Assembly (NCBI GenBank): GCA_937877605.1
Contig: CALFJA010000066.1
Location: 1 to 61,395 of the forward strand
Origin: an uncultured Prevotellaceae bacterium
Lineage (GTDB): Bacteria > Bacteroidota > Bacteroidia > Bacteroidales > Bacteroidaceae
DNA length: 61,395 bases
Reading direction: 5' to 3'
The notes below the pieces were generated by a model, which saw only the letters and a list, made by a program, of their open reading frames with translations, was not told the DNA's origin and made no database searches. Shown one piece after another: positions 24,653 to 31,810 of this stretch. Numbering within the stretch: the stretch's first letter is position 1; the number at the start of each line of letters is the position of its first letter. Position numbers and translations under genes: made by a program.

Positions 24653-26812
24653 TTATTTCAGGTAAGTTTCAAAATAATTGGTGATACGCTCATGGAGATG
24701 CACACTCTGATGACCTCGCATGTTATGTGGTTCGCCGGGGTAGACGAAGAAGTCAGGCTGCGTACCGGCCTCGATGCAGCGGGCGAGGAATTCCAGACAG
24801 TGTTGGGGAACAACCGTGTTGTCATTATACCCGGTGATAATTTGCAGATGGCCTTGCAGGTCCTTAGCCTTGTTTAGCAGCGAAGTACGCTCATATCCGT
24901 CGGGATTGGCCTGTGGGGTATCCATGTATCGTTCGCCATACATCACCTCGTAGTATTTCCAGTCGATGACAGGTCCGCCGGCAACGCCCACCTTGAAAAC
25001 CTCAGGATGATTCAGCATCATGGTCATGGTCATGAAGCCGCCGAAACTCCAGCCGTGAACGCCAATGCGGTCTTGGTCGACATACGGCAGCGATTTCAGA
25101 AACTCGACGCCCATCATCTGGTCGGCCATCTCGGTTTGTCCCAGTTGCCGGAAGGTGGCTTGCTCGAAATCGCGTCCACGGTGTTCGCTGCCGCGGTTGT
25201 CGAGGATGAAAAGGACATAGCCTTTCTGTGCCATGTAGGTTTCCCATGAGCGGCTGCCGTAGTGCCAACTGGCATCCACATTGTGAGCATGGGGACCACC
25301 GTAGACATAGATGACGGTGGGGTATTTCTTGTTAGGGTCGAAGTCGTGCGGCTTGACCATCCGGTAAAAGAGGTCGGTGGTTTGGTCGGCAGCCTTCAGT
25401 GTGCCGCAGGAATATTCGGGCAGGGCAAAGCCTTCCCACGGATCTTTGGCTGTCAATAGGTTCGTACTCTGTTTCTTGGCTGTGAGTAGGAGGTCGGTCT
25501 TCCGTGGCACGGTGGGAGCGCTGTAGTTGTCTAATATGTATTGCCCCGATGCCGAGAGCGAACCGTAGTGCCATCCCTCACCGTCGTCCAGGAGAATACG
25601 CTTGCCAGTTTTGATGTCTACGCTGTAGAGGTTCGCTTGGATGGGCGACTGCTCATTGCTCCTGATGATAATGCTCTTTGTCCTCCGGTTGAAGCCGAGC
25701 ATGTCCATTACCACCCATTTCCCACTGGTGATTTGTTTCAGTTGTTTCCCTTCGACTGCAAAGAGGTAGAGATGGTTGTATCCGTCTTTCTGACTTTGCA
25801 TCACGAACTTGCCGCTGTCCCAGGGGAGAAAGACGATGGGATGCATAGGCTCCACATATTTTTCGTCCGTTTCCCGATAGATTTCACCTTCTTTCTTTCC
25901 TGTCTGTGCATCGTAGACGGCCAGACGGCAGTCGTTTTGGTCGCGATTCAGTTCGAACATGTAGATGTTTTTACCGTCGGGCGACCATTGTATGTTAGTG
26001 AAATAGCGGTCTTTCGGATTACCGGCATCGAGATAGATAGTCTTGCCTGTTTTCAGGTTGTATACACCTACTGTAACCTCATGTGAAGTTTCGCCTGCCA
26101 TGGGGTATTTGTCTGGCATGTATGCGGCAATGCGCTGCGAAACATCCACCTGTGGATAGTCTGCCACCATGCTCTGGTCCATGCGGTAGAATGCCAGTTG
26201 CAGCCCGTCAGGACTCCAGAAGGTGCCTTTGTCTATGCCGAATTCATTGCGGTGAACGCTTTGCCCGTAGACAATCTCACGACTCCCGTCGGTAGTCAAC
26301 TGATGGATAGAATCGTTCTCGTCGATTACGAACAGCTGATGGTCTTGTACATAGGCAGTAGCCTTGCTCTTGAAACAGAAGTCGGCGGCAGTCTGCTGCT
26401 GCGCTGTTTGCTTCCACAATAGGCACTGTTGCTTGAAGTTGACGAGCAGGCGTTGCGACTTGCTCTTCACCAAGACAAGCGGCTCCTCCGGGTCGGGAAA
26501 TTGAATGGAGTAAAGGCTTCTGATGCGTTCTCCCTCATCTAGATGGCACCATTTGTTGAGCTCGTCCAACTGAATCAGAGGCATTTCCTTGGTGGTCTTG
26601 CTGTCGATGAGGTAGCACGATTCGGCATCCAGGCGTATGAGACGGTCGCCCCACCATGTGTGGAATTGCCGTTCGGGTGTGAATTTCCTGTATTCTTTCC
26701 CGCCATAGTTGAGTTGTTCCAGTGTGAAAAGTTGCTGTGCCATGCTGTTTTGTAAATTCATGGAGGCAAAGATGCACATGAATAGGCCGACGAATATGGT
26801 GTTAGTCTTCAT
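24653..26812 (-). CDS. S9 family dipeptidyl peptidase IV
   Basis: 719 residues. A signal peptide (MKTNTIFVGLFMCIFASMNL) is followed by a beta-propeller (to about residue 470) and an alpha/beta-hydrolase domain. The nucleophile is S589 in GVHGWSFGGFMT, with the charge-relay Asp in YNDNTV and the His in PGEPHNMRGHQSVH. It removes X-Pro dipeptides from peptides in the periplasm or at the surface. The frame extends upstream to 27067, but the signal peptide and the 11-bp overlap with the upstream gene support 26812. Confidence 0.9.
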   Translation of the reverse strand: MKTNTIFVGLFMCIFASMNLQNSMAQQLFTLEQLNYGGKEYRKFTPERQFHTWWGDRLIRLDAESCYLIDSKTTKEMPLIQLDELNKWCHLDEGERIRSLYSIQFPDPEEPLVLVKSKSQRLLVNFKQQCLLWKQTAQQQTAADFCFKSKATAYVQDHQLFVIDENDSIHQLTTDGSREIVYGQSVHRNEFGIDKGTFWSPDGLQLAFYRMDQSMVADYPQVDVSQRIAAYMPDKYPMAGETSHEVTVGVYNLKTGKTIYLDAGNPKDRYFTNIQWSPDGKNIYMFELNRDQNDCRLAVYDAQTGKKEGEIYRETDEKYVEPMHPIVFLPWDSGKFVMQSQKDGYNHLYLFAVEGKQLKQITSGKWVVMDMLGFNRRTKSIIIRSNEQSPIQANLYSVDIKTGKRILLDDGEGWHYGSLSASGQYILDNYSAPTVPRKTDLLLTAKKQSTNLLTAKDPWEGFALPEYSCGTLKAADQTTDLFYRMVKPHDFDPNKKYPTVIYVYGGPHAHNVDASWHYGSRSWETYMAQKGYVLFILDNRGSEHRGRDFEQATFRQLGQTEMADQMMGVEFLKSLPYVDQDRIGVHGWSFGGFMTMTMMLNHPEVFKVGVAGGPVIDWKYYEVMYGERYMDTPQANPDGYERTSLLNKAKDLQGHLQIITGYNDNTVVPQHCLEFLARCIEAGTQPDFFVYPGEPHNMRGHQSVHLHERITNYFETYLK

Positions 26813-28223
26813 GTTTGGGAAATTTGTTTTGCTTTCTCGGGCTGTTGGCGAAGATGTTTTTTCGTTGTTGTGCACTGGGTTTCCGGTATTCTCGGGGTTT
26901 CTTGCGCACTTCGCCCTTGTAGTTTTTCTCGAACGAGTGAAATTTGAACGACCTGATGTCTCCTTCTTCGTTCTCGGCTTCATCGTCCAGTCGCTGCTTG
27001 AAATCCCTGTTCTTGCGGAAACGGTGCTTCTCGGCCATGGCCTTGCGCTCCTCTTCTGTCTTGACAATACCGCCTTCCTGCCGGAATACTTTCATCTTTC
27101 CGTCGAACAGGGCATACTTTCTGAATTCGCATTCGAGGCTGCCGTTGTAGAGAGGGGTCTTCAGCGAGGGTTTCAGTCCAATCTGGGCAAAACACTCTTC
27201 GCGGTAGGAGAGAATCCATGCCTCGTTACCTGTGAATTGGTGTTTCAGCCGTTCGCCAATCATGCGGTAGGTCCCTAGCAGATTAGGGGTAGATATCCGC
27301 TCGCCATAGGGCGGATTCATCACCATGATACTTTTCTTTTCCGGGGCCGTGAAGTCTTTGAAGTCAGCCTGTTCAATGGTAATGTCGGCCGACAGCCCAG
27401 CCGCCTTGACATTCATCCGGGAGGTGTTCACAGCCTTCGGGTCGATGTCGTAGCCATAGATATGACCCTCGAAGGGCCTTTCCTTGGAGTCGTCGTTGTA
27501 GATTTCGTCGAAGAGTTCGGCATCGAAATCGGACCATTTCTCAAAGGCAAACTCCTTTCTGAAGAGCCCGGGTGCCATGTTCCGGGCGATGAGTGCCGCC
27601 TCTATGGGAAGCGTTCCGCTGCCGCACATAGGGTCGATGAAGTCGGTTTCGCCGCGCCAGCCGGTCATCAGTATCATCCCTGCAGCCAGCACTTCGTTCA
27701 GCGGAGCTTCCACTTGTTCCTGACGGTATCCTCTGCGGTGCAGGCTCTCACCGCTACTGTCGAGCGAGAGGGTGGCATCGTCGTCGGCAATGTGTATGTG
27801 GAGCCGGATGTCAGGGTTGCTTACGGAGATATTGGGGCGGTTGCCGGTCTGCTCGCGGAATTGGTCCACAATGGCATCTTTCACCTTGTAGGTGACAAAA
27901 CGGCTGTTGCGGAACTCTTCGGAATAGACCACGGCATCCACGGCAAAGGTCTTGCCTGGTTGTATGTAGGATGCCCAGTCAACATCTTTCACGGCGTTAT
28001 AGACATCGTCTGCACTCTTTGCACGGAAGTGGCAGATGGGTTTCAGTATGCGGATGGCTGTCCGGAGCGAGAAATTGGCTCGGTACATGAGTTCCTTGTC
28101 ACCGTAGAATGTAACCACGCGGCGACTTGGGCGTATGTCGGTTGCGCCGAGTTGCCGGAGTTCTTCCGCCAGAATGGGCTCTAGCCCCATGAAAGTCTTG
28201 GCTATGAGTTCAAATTTTTCCAT
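26802..28223 (-). CDS. THUMP-domain RNA methyltransferase, RlmL-like
   Basis: 473 residues. An N-terminal THUMP/ferredoxin-like region (MEKFELIAKTFMGLEPILAEEL) is followed by a Rossmann methylase with MCGSGTLPIEAALIA (SAM loop) and MNPPYGERI (catalytic NPPY of N2-guanine methylases). This matches the RlmL half of the 23S rRNA G2445 enzyme. The last 80 residues are strongly basic and low in complexity. The start at 28223 is preferred over 28280 because homology begins there and the promoter lies at 28270-28277. The RlmK half is absent, as is normal outside gammaproteobacteria. Confidence 0.88.
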   Translation of the reverse strand: MEKFELIAKTFMGLEPILAEELRQLGATDIRPSRRVVTFYGDKELMYRANFSLRTAIRILKPICHFRAKSADDVYNAVKDVDWASYIQPGKTFAVDAVVYSEEFRNSRFVTYKVKDAIVDQFREQTGNRPNISVSNPDIRLHIHIADDDATLSLDSSGESLHRRGYRQEQVEAPLNEVLAAGMILMTGWRGETDFIDPMCGSGTLPIEAALIARNMAPGLFRKEFAFEKWSDFDAELFDEIYNDDSKERPFEGHIYGYDIDPKAVNTSRMNVKAAGLSADITIEQADFKDFTAPEKKSIMVMNPPYGERISTPNLLGTYRMIGERLKHQFTGNEAWILSYREECFAQIGLKPSLKTPLYNGSLECEFRKYALFDGKMKVFRQEGGIVKTEEERKAMAEKHRFRKNRDFKQRLDDEAENEEGDIRSFKFHSFEKNYKGEVRKKPREYRKPSAQQRKNIFANSPRKQNKFPKHED

Positions 28224-28269
28224 GTCGTTCTTGTTGGAGCAGTTTGTTCCTGTCCCATTTTTTGCTCCG

Positions 28270-28277
28270 CAAAAGTA
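28270..28277 (-). promoter_or_regulatory. promoter -7 box (TACTTTTG) of the rlmL-like operon
   Basis: TACTTTTG on the - strand, 47 nt before the ATG at 28223. It excludes the earlier in-frame start at 28280. Confidence 0.55.
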
Positions 28278-28648
28278 CAAAGTTTTTTTCTTATAACTTT
28301 GCTTTTGTCGTTATTTCTCATTTCAGTCTTCCCTAGACAAGGTTGGAACAATACTGAAAACTGGTGCCGAATGACATTCTAAAAGGTTGGAATGATAAAT
28401 TTTATATGATTATATAAAATATTGATAACCATATATTTATTTTATATTAATTAGATTGTTTTAAAGGACATTCCTGCCGGTTGTGTTTCAAGGTCGTTAT
28501 TGCCTGTCTACATGTTCATTTCCAATGCATACTGATTACTTCATTCCTATTGTCTGGCAAGCCCCCGTTTCCACTTTTTGTAAGGTTGATTCTGGTCAAG
28601 AAAACACTAAAATAAGTAAAAAACCGATGTGGGATACATATTTATATG

Positions 28649-28656
28649 TATTTTTG
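28649..28656 (+). promoter_or_regulatory. promoter -7 box (TATTTTTG) of the lipid-headgroup-like operon
   Basis: TAnnTTTG match, 45 nt before the ATG at 28702. No TTTG lies at the right distance upstream. Confidence 0.5.
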
Positions 28657-28701
28657 CAGGCGATAAAGGTATTTGCCTCACTTCACACTCCAACAACAAC
28701 C

Positions 28702-29424
28702 ATGATATATGCGATACTCGCTGCAGGCGATGGCTCTCGGTTGCAACAGGAAGGACTCTCCACCCCCAAGCCGCTGCTAAGGGTAGGTGGTGAACCGCTT
28801 GTCGACCGCTTGCTGCGCATCTTCATGGACAACGACGCCACGGAGATCTGGATGGCCTGCAACGCCGCAATGCAATCGGTGACAGCCCATATGGAACACA
28901 TCCGGCAAAATGGACTTAATGGGAGGCGAATACCCCTGCGCCTGATACCGACAACCACTCCAAGCAGTGCCCATACCCTGGAAGTTCTCACACGGCACAT
29001 GCCCGCCGCACCTTTCATCCTGACCACGGTCGATACGGTTTTCTGTGAGGAGGAATTCAGTGACTATACAAAGGCCTTTAAGGTACAAGCCTGCAACGGA
29101 TGCGACGCCTTGATGGGCGTTACTACCTATATTGAAGATGAGAAGCCGCTATATGTTGATGTGGATGAAGGTGAGTGCATAAAGGGCTTCTACGATGAAG
29201 TAGCCGCAGGACTGGCACATGTCTCTGCCGGCATCTACGGACTCACGCCGGCCACCGTGCAGCCTCTTCGTCAATGTCTGCAGCGTGGTGAGCAGCGTAT
29301 GCGCAACTTTCAGCGGGCGCTCATTGCCAGTCAACTCAAAGTCATGGCATGGGAGTTCGGCAAAGTGATAGATATCGACCATACCGGCGACATCGCCGAG
29401 GCAGAAAGGATGGTGGCCCGATGA
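28702..29424 (+). CDS. MobA/GlmU-like nucleotidyltransferase
   Basis: 240 residues. It begins MIYAILAAGDGSRLQQEG and continues TPKPLLRVGGEPLVDRLL, the LxxGxGxR and PKP signature of nucleotidyltransferases that activate sugar or alcohol phosphates with NTP. ILTTVDTVF near residue 113 supplies the metal-binding Asp. The frame opens at 28483, but only the internal ATG at 28702, after the promoter, starts the conserved core. It overlaps the next gene by 4 bp (ATGA). With an ATP-grasp and a CDP-alcohol phosphotransferase downstream, I infer that it makes a CDP-alcohol or NDP-sugar for a phospholipid head group. The substrate is unknown. Confidence 0.82.
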   Translation: MIYAILAAGDGSRLQQEGLSTPKPLLRVGGEPLVDRLLRIFMDNDATEIWMACNAAMQSVTAHMEHIRQNGLNGRRIPLRLIPTTTPSSAHTLEVLTRHMPAAPFILTTVDTVFCEEEFSDYTKAFKVQACNGCDALMGVTTYIEDEKPLYVDVDEGECIKGFYDEVAAGLAHVSAGIYGLTPATVQPLRQCLQRGEQRMRNFQRALIASQLKVMAWEFGKVIDIDHTGDIAEAERMVAR

Positions 29425-30167
29425 AGCCCGTGCTGCTCATTGCGCGTCACCCGCGGTTCTCACTCGGAGCGGTGGAAAAGGACCACCGACTGTTGGATGA
29501 GGTGGCCCGACACCTGTCGGCAGGGCATGACATAACGGTACTGACCGAGGAGGAGATTTCCTCGAGGCCTGTTCCGCAGCAAGTGGCAGCGGTGTTCTCC
29601 ATGGCGCGTTCTGCCGAGGTGCTTGACTGGCTCGATAGGGTAGAGGCGGCCGGAGTTCCTGTTGTCAACACTCCGGGAGGAGTGCGACGCTGTGCCGACA
29701 GGCACTGGCAGATGCAGCAGTTTGCCGAAAGCGGCCTGTCCGTTCCTACGGAAAACGCCTCTGCCGATTGCTGGCTTAAGCGTGGAGATGGCTGGACCTC
29801 CTCGGCAGGCGACACCGTCCGTTGCCGCAACCGCGAAGAGGAGGAACAGGCAAAGGCCCGCTTTCGCGAACAGGGATTTGGTAAAGTGTTCCGTCAGGAT
29901 CATGTCGAAGGCCGGCATGTGAAATTCTACGGAGTGGGCCGTGGCTTTTTCTGGAGTGCCAGCCCATCGTTGAAACGGCATGCGAAGACCCTGGCCGAGA
30001 TGGCTATCCGCAATGGTGTTCCCGTATTCGGGGGCGATGCCATTGAAAAGGCCGACGGAGCCTGTTGCTTCATCGATTTCAACGACTGTCCCAGTTTCGG
30101 TCCCTGCCGCGACGAAGCAGCCCTTGCCATCGCACAATATATCAATGAACGCATACGAATAGAATAA
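29421..30167 (+). CDS. ATP-grasp domain protein
   Basis: 248 residues. The order of elements fits a small ATP-grasp ligase: VVNTPGGVRRCADRHWQMQQ then VPTE (pre-grasp to grasp), an ATP-binding Lys in WLKRGDG, QDHVEGRHVKFYGVG (strand with Lys) and DFNDCPSFGPCRD, equivalent to the metal-binding Asp-x-Asn of RimK/glutathione-synthetase-like enzymes. Such enzymes join a carboxylate to an amine or thiol using ATP. It starts inside the stop of the previous gene (ATGA) and its end meets the next start at 30167. The overall identity to characterised ligases is too low for me to name a substrate. Confidence 0.7.
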   Translation: MKPVLLIARHPRFSLGAVEKDHRLLDEVARHLSAGHDITVLTEEEISSRPVPQQVAAVFSMARSAEVLDWLDRVEAAGVPVVNTPGGVRRCADRHWQMQQFAESGLSVPTENASADCWLKRGDGWTSSAGDTVRCRNREEEEQAKARFREQGFGKVFRQDHVEGRHVKFYGVGRGFFWSASPSLKRHAKTLAEMAIRNGVPVFGGDAIEKADGACCFIDFNDCPSFGPCRDEAALAIAQYINERIRIE

Positions 30168-31810
30168 TGAACAGACAGCAGTTCCAATCACTTCTCAAGG
30201 CATCGCTCAAGAGCAGCGACACCGAAGAGTGGCTCGACATGCACTTCACGCGTCCCGTCGGACTCTTCTTTGCCCTGATATGGAACCGTCTGGGCGTACA
30301 CCCCAATGCCGTTACCATCCTCTCCATCTTTTTAGGGGTGGCTGCCGGCTGCATGTTCTATTTCACCGACCTTATGCATAACCTGCTGGGCGTTGTCCTG
30401 TTGATGCTGGCCAATTTCTGCGACAGCACCGATGGTCAGATGGCGCGGCTCACGGGTAAGCATACGAGGCTTGGGCGCATACTCGACGGCATCAGCAGCG
30501 ACCTGTGGTTTTCGGCCGTCTATATTGCCATTGCCCTCCGGCTCTGGCCGCAGGACATCCCTGGTACATCCCTCCACTGGGGCATCCTGGCATGGGTGCT
30601 GGTGTTTGCTGCCGGGCTTTTCTCCCATGCACGGCAGAGTTCGCTGGCCGACTACTATCGACAGGTGCATCTCTATTTCCTGAAAGGAACGGAGGGGAGC
30701 GAACTTTATAATGTGGACAGCGCCCAAACACAAGCCGCTGCAAGAGAAGGCTCCTGGCTGGAGCGGCAATTCTATGCCAATTACGACCGCTACTGCCGTG
30801 CACAGATGAGGCGCACACCTCGCTTTCAGCGCCTCTTCAATGCCTACCGGCACGACTATTCCACCCCCGACCAACTTCCCACCGGCTGGCGTGAACAGTT
30901 CCTCAAGGGGAGCCGCCCGCTGATGAAGTACACCAACCTGCTCACCTTCAATGCCCGTGCCATCTGTCTGTATATTAGTTGCTTGCTAGATATGCCGTGG
31001 ATATTCCTCCTGCTGGAGATAACCGTGTTTCAGATCATGTGCATCTATATGCACCGTCGGCATGAACGGCTTTGCAGCGACCTGCTTCCAACTGTAAACC
31101 AGGTGGCTGCCGTGGTGTTCGACTACGGCGGTACGCTCGACACAGGAGGCACGCACTGGAGCGAACTGCTGTGGAACTGCTACCGGAAAGCATTGGTGCC
31201 CGTCGGCAAAGAAGCCTTTACCGAAACCTATGTCGCCACCGAGCGTTTGCTGGGCGAGGGGAATACCATTCTCCCCACCGACAATTTCTCGCAGACGCTC
31301 GACAAGAAGATACGCCTGCAACTCCGCCACTTGGTCGGCAACGGCCGTCTGGACATCTCCGACAACCGTATGGAACAACTCGTCGGCGAGATACAGACCT
31401 ACGCCCTGGCAGAGGTGGCCAGGCACCTTGAAAGCCACCGCGCGGTGCTCTCGGCATTGCAGCGGTACCACCGGCTGGCACTGGTCAGCAATTTCTATGG
31501 TAACCTCCGGCAGGTGTTGGCACAGTTCCGCCTTCTCGATTTCTTCCCCATAGTGGTGGAATCGGCCGAGGTGGGCATCCGCAAACCCGACGAGCGCATC
31601 TACCGCCTGGCACTGGAGCGCCTGCAACTGCCTGCCGACCGTGTCGTGGTGGTGGGCGACAGCCTGAAGAACGACATCCTTCCGGCCGAGCAACTGGGCT
31701 GCCGTGCCATTTGGCTAAAGGGCGCAGGCTTCGGCACCGAACAGCAATATGACCACCAAACGTGGCAAACCATAACCAATCTGAATCAAATCTGTTTTCT
31801 GAATGAATAG
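30167..31810 (+). CDS. fusion of CDP-alcohol phosphotransferase and HAD phosphatase
   Basis: 547 residues. Residues 1-300 form a membrane CDP-alcohol phosphotransferase with DGQMAR, eight residues, GRILDGISSD. The final Asp of the usual DGx2ARx8Gx3Dx3D motif is Ser here, with Asp one place later. Residues about 308-547 are a HAD hydrolase: VVFDYGGTLDTGG (nucleophile Asp), VSNFYGN (motif II), RKPDERIY (Lys, motif III) and VVVGDSLKNDI (motif IV). The pairing suggests transfer to a phospho-alcohol followed by dephosphorylation, as in phosphatidylglycerol or phosphatidylinositol synthesis by separate enzymes. Start and stop both overlap neighbours. Confidence 0.85.
   Translation: MNRQQFQSLLKASLKSSDTEEWLDMHFTRPVGLFFALIWNRLGVHPNAVTILSIFLGVAAGCMFYFTDLMHNLLGVVLLMLANFCDSTDGQMARLTGKHTRLGRILDGISSDLWFSAVYIAIALRLWPQDIPGTSLHWGILAWVLVFAAGLFSHARQSSLADYYRQVHLYFLKGTEGSELYNVDSAQTQAAAREGSWLERQFYANYDRYCRAQMRRTPRFQRLFNAYRHDYSTPDQLPTGWREQFLKGSRPLMKYTNLLTFNARAICLYISCLLDMPWIFLLLEITVFQIMCIYMHRRHERLCSDLLPTVNQVAAVVFDYGGTLDTGGTHWSELLWNCYRKALVPVGKEAFTETYVATERLLGEGNTILPTDNFSQTLDKKIRLQLRHLVGNGRLDISDNRMEQLVGEIQTYALAEVARHLESHRAVLSALQRYHRLALVSNFYGNLRQVLAQFRLLDFFPIVVESAEVGIRKPDERIYRLALERLQLPADRVVVVGDSLKNDILPAEQLGCRAIWLKGAGFGTEQQYDHQTWQTITNLNQICFLNE

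Larger units (their letters stand above)
28224..28701. other. AT-rich divergent intergenic region
   Basis: 478 bp between the rlmL-like (-) and nucleotidyltransferase (+) genes with no credible gene. It holds the two facing promoters, a direct repeat AAGGTTGGAA (28339-28348 and 28383-28392) and a perfect inverted repeat ATTTTATAT-gatt-ATATAAAAT (28399-28420). Bases 28393-28470 are almost entirely A and T, in sharp contrast with the flanks. Confidence 0.6.

Noticed and set aside
29349..29420. Extended N-terminus for the ATP-grasp protein
   Set aside because: The extra codons lie inside the preceding nucleotidyltransferase gene. The ATGA overlap at 29421 is the natural coupled start.
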